From Prevotellaceae bacterium UBA2738 (GTDB taxonomy: Bacteria; Bacteroidota; Bacteroidia; Bacteroidales; Bacteroidaceae), in contig DEJW01000024.1 of assembly GCA_002353585.1 (NCBI GenBank), positions 24,290 through 79,736 on the forward strand: 55,447 nucleotides of DNA, read 5' to 3'. The translations under genes and the position numbers were made by a program. The notes under the pieces are model-generated. The model did no database searches. It saw only the letters and a program-made list of their open reading frames with translations, and was not told where the DNA came from. Shown one piece after another: positions 40,277-48,173 of this stretch (the first letter of the stretch is position 1; each line of letters opens with the position of its first letter).

Positions 40277-40411
40277 ATGCTATGCCGTTGGCTTGAATTC
40301 GGTAGCGAATTTGACGGATTCGGTAACGAATTTAATGAATTCGGTACCGAATTGAAGGCAAAAGCAATGCTACTGGAGAGAGCGGCCAAGCGACTGGAGA
40401 GGGAAGCATAG
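40277..40411 (+). CDS. 44-residue micro-ORF with 21-bp repeats
   Basis: The ORF encodes MLCRWLEFGSEFDGFGNEFN and on to a Lys/Arg/Glu-rich helical end. Three in-frame 21-bp repeats encode a FG(S/N/T)E(F/L) pattern. The DNA of each unit is close to palindromic; the third contains the perfect 16-bp palindrome AATTCGGTACCGAATT. It lies downstream of a good promoter and 52 bp before the HU-like gene. It may be a leader peptide or simply a set of protein-binding sites. Confidence 0.4.
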   Translation: MLCRWLEFGSEFDGFGNEFNEFGTELKAKAMLLERAAKRLEREA

Positions 40412-40463
40412 AAGCTACAGATAAAAATAAAGTAAAACAACAATAATAAAAGAAGGAGATATT

Positions 40464-40850
40464 ATGGTACTAAAACTGATGAAGAAGAATCACCCACTTG
40501 TGAGTTCGTATGGCAAGTATGTGGCAAAGGTTATGCATTTTAACACTATAACCAAAGATGATATTGAGGAGGAAATACAGAAACATTGTACAGCGAAAGC
40601 ATCTGACGTTCAACTGGTTACTCGCGAACTATATGCTACCATCATTCGTCATTTGCAGGATGGCGACAGAGTGGAGATTCCTAATATGGGCATTATGAAG
40701 CTGGAGGCGAAGTGTACACCTGTAGATAGTCCTGAGGAGTTTGACCAAAGGAAACACATCAAGTCGTTCAGTCTGCACTTCATTCCTAAATCAAAAAAGG
40801 GTAAACCCGAGATGTATCAAGGCATACATATTAGCAGGGTGATTAAGTGA
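40464..40850 (+). CDS. HU-like DNA-binding protein (HU-HIG type)
   Basis: This is a 128-residue protein of the HU/IHF-like group with long arms, common in Bacteroidetes. Recognisable parts are TRELYATIIRHLQDGDRVEIP with the turn NMGIMKLEAKC and KSFSLHFIPKSKKGKPE. It may bind or bend DNA, and such genes often sit in mobile or accessory regions. It follows the micro-ORF and the repeat blocks, and marks the right end of the accessory region. AAGGAG lies upstream of its ATG. Confidence 0.85.
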   Translation: MVLKLMKKNHPLVSSYGKYVAKVMHFNTITKDDIEEEIQKHCTAKASDVQLVTRELYATIIRHLQDGDRVEIPNMGIMKLEAKCTPVDSPEEFDQRKHIKSFSLHFIPKSKKGKPEMYQGIHISRVIK

Positions 40851-40864
40851 AATAGAGGGAATTA

Positions 40865-40897
40865 TTTGCTAAATTAAGGAAAAAGCAGTAATTTTGC
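40865..40897 (+). promoter_or_regulatory. Promoter of the DUF4421-like gene
   Basis: TTTG (40865-40868) and TAATTTTGC (40889-40897) are separated by 20 bp. Confidence 0.82.
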
Positions 40898-40931
40898 ACC
40901 TTATTAGTATATAAGGGCTGAAAAAGGAAAG

Positions 40932-41915
40932 GTGAAGAGATTATTCTTCTACATACTGGTGGCGATGGTGAGCATGGCGGCTGGGGCGGAGACTAAGGGA
41001 CTGAAGAAGGTGATACACAAGGTGGACAGCGTCTTGGCGGCGAAGTATATGCGCACGAAGTTTGACACGAACTATATGAGCCGCCCTGCGACTAAGCTGA
41101 TTCTGACGGGAAGGGTGAATTTCTCTGGCACAAGAATACGCTCTGAGGGTCTGTTGGATAACCATCAGAGGTTTAAGACGAAGATGGATGCTGACTTTAA
41201 GACTACGGTGAGTGTGGGTGTGAACTATATGGGACTGGGACTGAACCTGGCGCTGAACCCTGCGAAGTTAGCTGGCAAGTATCACGACTTTGAGCTGAAC
41301 TTCACGAAATACGGCAACTGCTGGGGTGGCGAGGTGAGCTACCAGAATGCGAAGAACTTCAGCGGATGGATAGACAAAGAGGGAGAGGGCGAGAAGGACC
41401 TGCCTACGGAGAACATGCAGGTGAAGACTCTGAATGTGAACCTCTATTATGCCTTCAACCATCGCCGATTCTCATACCCTGCTGCCTTCAGCCAGACGTT
41501 CATCCAGCGCAGGTCGGCTGGCAGTCTGCTGTTGGCTGCCTCATATCAGGGACAATGGGGCAACGCGGAGGCTGACGGACACTCGCTGAACATGCGACAG
41601 AACAATATAGGCATAGGTGCTGGCTACGGCTACAACTGCGTGCCATCAGAGAAATGGCTGCTGCACATATCGGCCCTGCCTACGTTTATAGTGTACAGCA
41701 AGACATCGGCGTCAATGGACGGAAAGGAAGCCCCACTCCACTACCACTTTCCTGAGGTGATAATAACCAGCAGAGGAGCGGTGGTGAGAAACTTCAAGAG
41801 GAGTTTCATGGGTATGTCAATGGTGTTTAACTTCACTAATGTGGGCGACGACAACAGCCTGTCTTTAAAGAATGTAAGATGGCTGGTAAGGACTTTCTAC
41901 GGAGTGAGGCTGTAA
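40932..41915 (+). CDS. Outer membrane protein resembling DUF4421
   Basis: This is a 327-residue protein with a signal peptide (about residues 1-19). After a short helical part, KYMRTKFDTNYMSRPATKLI begins a region of repeated beta-strands (TVSVGVNYMGLGLNLALNPA, NFTKYGNCWGGEVSY, GIGAGYGYNCVPSEKWLLHI) as in a small beta-barrel. The pattern fits DUF4421, of unknown function. The start is GTG, preceded by AAGGAAAG; no ATG fits the signal peptide. A tandem hairpin array follows the stop. Confidence 0.72.
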   Translation: MKRLFFYILVAMVSMAAGAETKGLKKVIHKVDSVLAAKYMRTKFDTNYMSRPATKLILTGRVNFSGTRIRSEGLLDNHQRFKTKMDADFKTTVSVGVNYMGLGLNLALNPAKLAGKYHDFELNFTKYGNCWGGEVSYQNAKNFSGWIDKEGEGEKDLPTENMQVKTLNVNLYYAFNHRRFSYPAAFSQTFIQRRSAGSLLLAASYQGQWGNAEADGHSLNMRQNNIGIGAGYGYNCVPSEKWLLHISALPTFIVYSKTSASMDGKEAPLHYHFPEVIITSRGAVVRNFKRSFMGMSMVFNFTNVGDDNSLSLKNVRWLVRTFYGVRL

Positions 41916-41934
41916 ACGGGCACGGGAACGATAC

Positions 41935-42012
41935 GTGGCTTCGCCACTACGATACGCCCTAAAGGGCTACGAAACGCAATCGCAGATTGCTACGAAACGG
42001 CGCTGAAGCGCC
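41935..42012 (+). repeat. Tandem array of four different hairpins with a constant linker
   Basis: Four short perfect hairpins follow each other: GTGGC-TTC-GCCAC (41935), GCCC-TAAA-GGGC (41956), GCAATC-GCA-GATTGC (41976) and GGCGC-TGAA-GCGCC (41999). They start 20-23 bp apart. The linkers are TACGATAC, TACGAAAC, TACGAAAC and TACGAAAACG, so linkers are conserved while stems are not. The array may slow or end transcription between the two genes. Confidence 0.8.
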
Positions 42013-42055
42013 TACGAAAACGAAAACCTTTTGAACTATTAAACCCTTTGAACCT

Positions 42056-42661
42056 TTGAACCAAAAGAGATACATAGCGGCATTTGATTTTGACGGTACT
42101 CTGACAACGAAGGACTCGCTGTTGGAGTTTCTGCTGTTTGCTCACGGAAGGGTGAAGACCTACTGGGGACTGATGCTCTTGGCACCCGCGATGGCGCTGA
42201 TGGCTATGGGGGTAATAGACAATAACAGGTGTAAGGAGATACTGCTGAGATACTTCTTTAAGGGTATGAGGCATGAGGACTTCGAGCAATTGGGAAGTGA
42301 GTTTGCGAAGAGGGGGCAAGAGATACTGAACCCCAAGACCTGCGCCACCCTGAAGAAGCACATGAGCGAGGGTCACGAGGTGTATATCATAAGCGCGAGC
42401 GTGGAGGAATGGGTGAAGCCGATAGCCGAGACCTTAGGTGTGAAGAATGTGCTCTGCACCCGACTGGCTGTGGGCGAGGACGGAAGACTGACTGGGCGCT
42501 ATGAGGGCAAAAACTGTCACGGACAGGAGAAGGTGAACCGTCTGCTGGAGCGAGAGCCCGAGCGCAAGGACTACTACCTCTATGCCTACGGCGACTCAGG
42601 TGGCGACAAGCAGATGTTTGAATTTGCTGATGAACACGAGAAGATAGTTCACAGTTCATAG
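42056..42661 (+). CDS. HAD-family phosphatase (HAD-IB-like)
   Basis: This is a 201-residue protein. Motif I FDFDGTLT (about residues 9-16), motif II IISAS, and motif IV GDSGGDKQM are intact, so it should be a phosphoaspartate-dependent phosphatase. Homologs in the IB branch act on phosphoserine or phospholipid-type substrates; this substrate is unknown. A TTG start is assumed because motif I lies so near the N-terminus and no ATG precedes it in frame; the TTG lies inside a TTTGAACC repeat. The last residues (KIVHSS) and stop come from a 7-bp repeat, where relatives usually end in a different sequence. Confidence 0.82.
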   Translation: MNQKRYIAAFDFDGTLTTKDSLLEFLLFAHGRVKTYWGLMLLAPAMALMAMGVIDNNRCKEILLRYFFKGMRHEDFEQLGSEFAKRGQEILNPKTCATLKKHMSEGHEVYIISASVEEWVKPIAETLGVKNVLCTRLAVGEDGRLTGRYEGKNCHGQEKVNRLLEREPERKDYYLYAYGDSGGDKQMFEFADEHEKIVHSS

Positions 42662-42680
42662 TTCACAGTTCATAGTTTAC
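42646..42680. repeat. Tandem 7-bp repeat (AGTTCAC/AGTTCAT)2
   Basis: AGTTCAC, AGTTCAT, AGTTCAC, AGTTCAT, AGTTTAC. The HAD stop codon lies inside it. It is the same alternating heptamer as at 6955-6975. Confidence 0.9.
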
Positions 42681-42698
42681 CTAAAAAACCCTAATTTA

Positions 42699-42731
42699 TT
42701 TGCTAATCTCGCGGAAAAATAGTAAATTTGC
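42699..42731 (+). promoter_or_regulatory. leu operon promoter
   Basis: TTTG (42699-42702) and TAAATTTGC (42723-42731) are separated by 20 bp. The leader is about 30 nt and shows no attenuator or leader peptide. Confidence 0.82.
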
Positions 42732-42769
42732 ACCTTAATAAATGATTCTAAACGATTTATAATACAATT

Positions 42770-44284
42770 ATGGCAGACAGATTATTCATCTTTGACACCA
42801 CCCTGAGAGATGGTGAGCAGGTTCCAGGATGCCAGCTGAATACGGTTGAGAAGATTCAGGTGGCTAAGCAGCTGGAGCAGTTGGGAGTTGACGTGATCGA
42901 GGCTGGTTTTCCTATCAGTTCTCCTGGCGACTTCAACTCAGTGATTGAAATATCAAAGGCCGTGACATGGCCAACAATCTGTGCCCTTACACGCGCTGTG
43001 GAGAAGGACATAGACTGTGCTGCCGAGGCACTACAATACGCTAAGCATAAGCGCATACACACGGGCATAGGCACCAGTCCTACGCACATCAAGTATAAGT
43101 TTAACAGCACGCCTGAGGAGATAATAGAGCGTGCCGTGGCTGCTGTGAAATATGCCAAGAAGTATGTGGAGGACGTAGAGTTCTATGCTGAGGATGCAGG
43201 CAGAACAGACAACGAGTATCTGGCTCGCGTGATAGAGGCTGTAACGAAGGCTGGTGCTACGGTATGTAACATACCTGACACAACGGGTTTCCGCACTCCT
43301 TACGAGTATGGCGAGAAGATTAAGTATCTCTACGAGCACGTTGATGCCTTCGCTGCTGGTAAGTCTATACTCTCTACCCACTGCCACAACGACCTGGGTA
43401 TGGCGACAGCCAACACCGTAGCAGGTGTGCTGAACGGCGCACGACAGGTGGAGGTGACCATCAACGGCATTGGCGAGCGCGCTGGCAACACATCGCTCGA
43501 GGAGGTGACCATGATATTCAAGACCCACCCCGACCTGGGCATTGAGACCAATATCAACACGCAGAAGATATGGCCTACGAGCCGTATGGTGAGCACGCTG
43601 ATGAACATGCCAGTGCAGCCAAACAAGGCTATCGTGGGTAAGAATGCCTTTGCTCACTCATCAGGCATACACCAAGACGGTGTGCTGAAGAACACCTCTA
43701 CTTACGAGATTATGGACCCTAAGGAGGTGGGCATAGACGATAACGCTATCGTACTGACAGCACGCTCTGGTCGTGCAGCTCTGAAGCACCGTCTGCACAT
43801 CCTTGGCATAGAGATGAAGGACCAGGAGCACCTCGACAAGATGTACCAGAAGTTCCTCGAGATGGCTGACAAGAAGAAGCAGTTGGGCGACGAAGACCTG
43901 CTCGTTCTTGCTGGCGTAACATCATCCAAGGAGAACCTCGTAAAGATGGAGTCACTGCAGGTAACATCAGGTAAGGGTGTAACACCTATCGCAGCCATCA
44001 AACTAAAGATAGCCAACGAGGTATTTGAGGCTGCTGCTACGGGTAACGGTCCTGTGGATGCCTCTATCAAGGCGCTGAAGCAGATTATCCACCGCCAGAT
44101 GGAACTCAAGGAGCTGACCATTCAGGCAATCAACAAGGGTTCTGACGACCTGTGTAAGGTGCATGTGCAGGTGGAGCACGAGGGTGTGATATACTACGGT
44201 TTCGGCTCAAACACCGACATCGTGACTGCCACTCTGGAGGCCTACATCGACTGTATAAACAAGTTTAAGGTAGCCAAGATATAA
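42770..44284 (+). CDS. leuA: 2-isopropylmalate synthase
   Basis: This is a 504-residue enzyme. The DRE-TIM metallolyase core starts FDTTLRDGEQVPGCQL; the metal-binding STHCHNDLGMATAN and GIGERAGNTSLEEV are present. A C-terminal LeuA regulatory domain (about residues 385-500) with GNGPVDASIKAL should bind leucine for feedback inhibition. It condenses acetyl-CoA with 2-oxoisovalerate, the first step of leucine synthesis. It is the first gene of leuA-leuC-leuD-leuA2. Confidence 0.96.
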   Translation: MADRLFIFDTTLRDGEQVPGCQLNTVEKIQVAKQLEQLGVDVIEAGFPISSPGDFNSVIEISKAVTWPTICALTRAVEKDIDCAAEALQYAKHKRIHTGIGTSPTHIKYKFNSTPEEIIERAVAAVKYAKKYVEDVEFYAEDAGRTDNEYLARVIEAVTKAGATVCNIPDTTGFRTPYEYGEKIKYLYEHVDAFAAGKSILSTHCHNDLGMATANTVAGVLNGARQVEVTINGIGERAGNTSLEEVTMIFKTHPDLGIETNINTQKIWPTSRMVSTLMNMPVQPNKAIVGKNAFAHSSGIHQDGVLKNTSTYEIMDPKEVGIDDNAIVLTARSGRAALKHRLHILGIEMKDQEHLDKMYQKFLEMADKKKQLGDEDLLVLAGVTSSKENLVKMESLQVTSGKGVTPIAAIKLKIANEVFEAAATGNGPVDASIKALKQIIHRQMELKELTIQAINKGSDDLCKVHVQVEHEGVIYYGFGSNTDIVTATLEAYIDCINKFKVAKI

Positions 44285-44292
44285 ATTTCAAG

Positions 44293-44468
44293 AAGTTAAA
44301 GGAGTTAAAAGGAGTTCTTGCGCTCCAGTAGGTGCTCAGGCACTTCGTGGAGTCCCGCTCGCTTTGCTCGCTAAGGAGTTAAAGACTATACAAGAGACCT
44401 CAATCATCAACTGGTAGTAATGTCCCTATAACTCCTCTTAACTCCCTTTAACTCCCCTATAACTCCTC
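44293..44468. repeat. Inverted-repeat intergenic element between leuA and leuC
   Basis: Tandem AGTTAAAGG/AGTTAAAAGG units (44293-44315 and 44373-44384) face several AACTCC(T/C) units (44428-44468), able to form a long imperfect stem. The interior holds the dispersed palindrome (about 44320-44342) and CGCTCGCTTTGCTCGCTAAG. A shorter version of the same element lies between leuC and leuD. Confidence 0.75.
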
Positions 44469-44480
44469 AATATAATTAAT

Positions 44481-45872
44481 ATGAATACATTATTTGACAA
44501 AATCTGGGACGCACACGTAGTACAGAACGTGGAGGACGGTCCTACCCAACTTTACATAGACCGCCTCTATGCACATGAGGTAACAAGTCCGCAGGCTTTC
44601 GACACCCTGCGCGACAAGGGCATCAAGGTGTTCAGACCCGACCACGTAGTGGCTATGCCTGACCACAATACCCCTTCAGACCAGCAGGAGCGCATCGACG
44701 ACCCTGTAGGCAGAAAGCAGGTGGAGACCCTGGCAAAGAACTGCGCCGAGTTTGGCATTAAGCACTTCGCTATGGGCACCAAGGACAACGGTATCATCCA
44801 CGTAGTAGGTCCTGAGAAGGGACTCTCTCTGCCAGGCATGACCATCGTCTGTGGCGACTCCCACACCTCTACACACGGTGCAGTAGGTGCTCTGGCTATG
44901 GGCATAGGTACTTCTGAGGTAGCTCAGGTGCTTGCATCAGAGACCATTTTGCAGTCAAAGCCAAAGTCTATGCGCATAAACATCGAGGGCGAACTCAAGC
45001 CAGGCGTAACAGCCAAGGATGTGGCACTCTACATCATGGCACAGATGACCACATCAGGCGCTACAGGCTATGTGGTGGAGTATGCTGGCAGCACCATACG
45101 CAATATGTCTATGGAAGGCAGACTGACACTCTCTAACCTCTCTATCGAGATGGGTTCAAGAGCTGGCATCATAGCTCCTGACGAGACCACCTTCGCTTAC
45201 CTCAAGGGACGCGAATACGCTCCTAAGGGCGCTGAGTGGGATAAGGCAGTGGAATACTGGAAGACCCTCAAGAGCGAGGATAATGCCGTATTCGACAAAG
45301 AGGTAACCTATCGCGCTGAAGACATAGCTCCTCGCATCACTTACGGTACCAACCCTGGCGCTGGCATAGCAATCGACGGCACAGTGCCTACATACGACTC
45401 TGTTAGCGCTGAGGAGAAGGCACAGTTAGAGGCTCAGCTCAGCTATATGCAGTTTGAGCCAGGACAGAAGTTGGAGGGCACACCTGTTGACTACTGTTTC
45501 CTTGGTGCCTGCACCAACGGACGTATCGAGGATTTCCGCGCTTTCGCTTCTATCGTGAAGGGCAAGAAAAAGGCTGACTCAGTAGTGGCTTGGCTCGTAC
45601 CAGGCTCATGGCTCGTGCGCCAGCAGATTATAGACGAGGGCATAGACAAGATACTCGAGGAAGCAGGCTTTGAACTGCGTCTGCCATCATGCTCAAGCTG
45701 TCTGGCCATGAACCCAGACAAGGTGCCAGCAGGCAAACTGTCAATCTCAACCTCAAACCGCAACTTCGTAGGTCGTCAGGGACCTGGTGCTCGCACCGTC
45801 CTTGCCTCACCACTCACCGTTGCAGCATCAGCTATCACAGGTAAAATAACAGACCCAAGGAAGTTCATATAA
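44481..45872 (+). CDS. leuC: 3-isopropylmalate dehydratase large subunit
   Basis: This is a 463-residue aconitase-family protein. It has VCGDSHTSTHGAVGALAMGI, the cluster-binding FLGACTNGRIEDF and PSCSSCLAMNPD (three Cys ligands of a 4Fe-4S cluster), and GRQGPGARTVLASP. With LeuD it isomerises 2- to 3-isopropylmalate. The related citramalate reaction for isoleucine synthesis is also plausible, given the second LeuA-like enzyme in the operon. Confidence 0.97.
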   Translation: MNTLFDKIWDAHVVQNVEDGPTQLYIDRLYAHEVTSPQAFDTLRDKGIKVFRPDHVVAMPDHNTPSDQQERIDDPVGRKQVETLAKNCAEFGIKHFAMGTKDNGIIHVVGPEKGLSLPGMTIVCGDSHTSTHGAVGALAMGIGTSEVAQVLASETILQSKPKSMRINIEGELKPGVTAKDVALYIMAQMTTSGATGYVVEYAGSTIRNMSMEGRLTLSNLSIEMGSRAGIIAPDETTFAYLKGREYAPKGAEWDKAVEYWKTLKSEDNAVFDKEVTYRAEDIAPRITYGTNPGAGIAIDGTVPTYDSVSAEEKAQLEAQLSYMQFEPGQKLEGTPVDYCFLGACTNGRIEDFRAFASIVKGKKKADSVVAWLVPGSWLVRQQIIDEGIDKILEEAGFELRLPSCSSCLAMNPDKVPAGKLSISTSNRNFVGRQGPGARTVLASPLTVAASAITGKITDPRKFI

Positions 45873-45889
45873 TATTAAGTAGTTAAAGG

Positions 45890-45999
45890 AGTTAAAAGGA
45901 GTTATCGCTCGCTTTGCTCGCTAAGGAGTTAAAAGACGATACCTGAGACCTCAACTGTAGTGTCCTCTAACTCCCTCTAACTCCTCTTAACTCCCCTAA
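45890..45999. repeat. Inverted-repeat intergenic element between leuC and leuD
   Basis: AGTTAAAGG and AGTTAAAAGG, then CGCTCGCTTTGCTCGCTAAG, then GAGACCTCAACTG, face AACTCCCTCTAACTCCTC units (45966-45999). It matches the leuA-leuC element in order but lacks that element's central palindrome. Confidence 0.75.
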
Positions 46000-46011
46000 A
46001 AAAGACAAACT

Positions 46012-46626
46012 ATGGCTAAAGAAAAATTCAACATAATAAAGTCAACATGTCTGCCAATAAACATTGACAACTGTAACACCGACCTCATCATACCAGCTCG
46101 CTATCTGGCTTCTACCACCAGAGACCCTAAGTTCTTTGGCGATGCCTTCATGCACGACCTGCGATATGATGCTGAGGGCAAACCAGTAGCAGACTTCGTA
46201 ATGAACCAGCCAGACTTCTCAGAGGCTCCTCGCGAGGGTGTGCACCAGATAATCGTGGGTGGCAAAAACTGGGGCTCTGGCTCATCACGCGAACATGCTG
46301 CATGGGCTATAGCAGGCTACGGAGTGAGAGTGGTAATCAGCTCAAGTTTCGCTGACATACATCGTAATAACTTGCTGAACTGCTTTGTGTTACCAGTTAT
46401 AGTAACACCAGAGTTTCAGACAGAACTCTTCGCTTCAATAGAGAAAGACCCAAAGACAATCGTGACTGTTGACGTGCCTAACCAGACCGTAACAAACGAG
46501 GCTACTGGCCGTCAGGAGAAGTTTGAAATCAACGGCTACAAGAAATACTGTCTTGAGAATGCCCTCGACGACATCGACTTCCTCTTGAAGAACCAAGACA
46601 AAATAGTTGCCTGGGAAAAGAAATAA
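46012..46626 (+). CDS. leuD: 3-isopropylmalate dehydratase small subunit
   Basis: This is a 204-residue protein. It has NIDNCNTDLIIPARYL near the start and GGKNWGSGSSREHAAWAI with the substrate-binding Ser/Arg loop, the swivelling-domain signature. It pairs with LeuC. Its stop overlaps the next start by 1 nt (TAATG), so the two are translationally coupled. Confidence 0.97.
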   Translation: MAKEKFNIIKSTCLPINIDNCNTDLIIPARYLASTTRDPKFFGDAFMHDLRYDAEGKPVADFVMNQPDFSEAPREGVHQIIVGGKNWGSGSSREHAAWAIAGYGVRVVISSSFADIHRNNLLNCFVLPVIVTPEFQTELFASIEKDPKTIVTVDVPNQTVTNEATGRQEKFEINGYKKYCLENALDDIDFLLKNQDKIVAWEKK

Positions 46627-48164
46627 TGACAAACAACCCTACGAAAATAGAGATAATGGACTCCACTCTCCGCGATGGAGAGCAGACCAACGGCGTGAGT
46701 TTTCTGCCCCACGAGAAACTGAGCATAGCACGTATGCTGCTCAGAGACGTGAAGGTGGACCGCATAGAGGTGGCTTCGGCACGAGTATCGGACGGTGAGA
46801 AAGAAGCTGTGACGATGATATGCCGCTATGCCAACCAGCTGGGTAGGCTCGACAGCGTAGAGGTGTTGGGATTTGTGGACAACGGAGCATCTATCGACTG
46901 GATAGCAGACTGCGGAGGCAAGGCGATAAACCTGCTGACAAAGGGCTCTGAGAAACACTGCACGCACCAGTTGAAGAAGACACCTGACGAGCACATTGCC
47001 GATGTCAAGGCAAACATAAAACTGGCACAGGAGAAGGGACTCATGGTAAACATATACCTGGAGGACTGGAGCAACGGAATGCGCGATAATGCCGAGTATG
47101 TGTACCACATGGTGGATGCGCTGAAGGACTGTGGCGTGAAAAGGTTTATGCTACCTGACACTCTTGGTGTGCTGACACCTAAGGAGACGGCAAAGTTCTT
47201 TAAGGAGATGACAAGCCGCTTCCCTACCCTACACTTCGATTTCCACGCTCATAACGACTATGACCTTGCCGTGGGCAACAGCCTCAGCGCCGTGACATAC
47301 GGAGCGAAGGGACTGCACGTGACGGTGAACGGACTGGGCGAGCGTTGTGGCAATGCTCCGCTGGCGAGTGTGCAGGCTGTATTGAAAGACCAGTTGCACA
47401 TAGAGACGAGCATCGAAGAGAATATGCTCAACGAGGTGAGTCATGTGGTGGAGGGTTATTCTGGCATAGCCGTGGCTCCTAACCAGCCTATCGTGGGTGG
47501 CAACGTGTTTACTCAGGTGGCTGGAGTACATGCCGACGGCGACAACAAGCACCAGCTGTATTGCAACGACCTGGTGCCTGAGAGGTTTGGCAGAAAACGC
47601 GAGTATGCGCTTGGCAAGAACTCGGGCAAGGCTAACATCGAGATGAACCTGCAGGAGTTAGGTCTTGACCTTACACCTGAGCAGACCAAGAAGGTAACAA
47701 AACGTATTACCGAACTGGGCGACAGAAAGGCGATAGTGACTCAGGAAGACCTGCCATATATCGTTGCCGATGTACTGAAGCACTCCGCGCCAGAGGACCG
47801 AGTAAGGCTGAAGGCTTACATGGTGAGCCTCTCTTACGGACTGAAACCTCATGCTGCCATCAAGATTTCTATCGACGGCAAACGTTACGAGGCTGATGCT
47901 ACGGGCGACGGTCAGTATGATGCATTCATGAAAGCACTACGCCACATCTACAAGGAAACGCTTGGACGCACCTTTCCTATGCTGGAGAACTATGCCGTAA
48001 CCATCCCACCAGGTGGTAGGACGGACGCTCTGGTGCAGACACAGATAACATGGCGCATGAAGGACGGCAGAATACTACGCACTCGTGCCCTGGATGCAGA
48101 CCAGACGGAGGCTGCTATCAAGGCAACCTTCAAAATGCTGAATCAGATAGAAGAAGAATTTTGA
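46626..48164 (+). CDS. LeuA-like synthase (citramalate synthase or second isopropylmalate synthase)
   Basis: This is a 512-residue DRE-TIM metallolyase: IMDSTLRDGEQTNGVSF, DFHAHNDYDLAVGNSL, NGLGERCGNAPLASV, and a C-terminal regulatory domain (DATGDGQYDAFMKAL). It is clearly distinct from the first LeuA in the operon. In Bacteroidetes this form next to leuCD is often proposed to be citramalate synthase, condensing pyruvate with acetyl-CoA for isoleucine. Substrate choice cannot be proven here. leuB, which often follows in related genomes, is absent. Confidence 0.85.
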   Translation: MTNNPTKIEIMDSTLRDGEQTNGVSFLPHEKLSIARMLLRDVKVDRIEVASARVSDGEKEAVTMICRYANQLGRLDSVEVLGFVDNGASIDWIADCGGKAINLLTKGSEKHCTHQLKKTPDEHIADVKANIKLAQEKGLMVNIYLEDWSNGMRDNAEYVYHMVDALKDCGVKRFMLPDTLGVLTPKETAKFFKEMTSRFPTLHFDFHAHNDYDLAVGNSLSAVTYGAKGLHVTVNGLGERCGNAPLASVQAVLKDQLHIETSIEENMLNEVSHVVEGYSGIAVAPNQPIVGGNVFTQVAGVHADGDNKHQLYCNDLVPERFGRKREYALGKNSGKANIEMNLQELGLDLTPEQTKKVTKRITELGDRKAIVTQEDLPYIVADVLKHSAPEDRVRLKAYMVSLSYGLKPHAAIKISIDGKRYEADATGDGQYDAFMKALRHIYKETLGRTFPMLENYAVTIPPGGRTDALVQTQITWRMKDGRILRTRALDADQTEAAIKATFKMLNQIEEEF

Positions 48165-48173
48165 TTCAGTTTA

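Noticed and set aside
43031..43657. 208-residue minus-strand open frame in leuA
   Set aside because: Antisense shadow of a gene with complete LeuA motifs.
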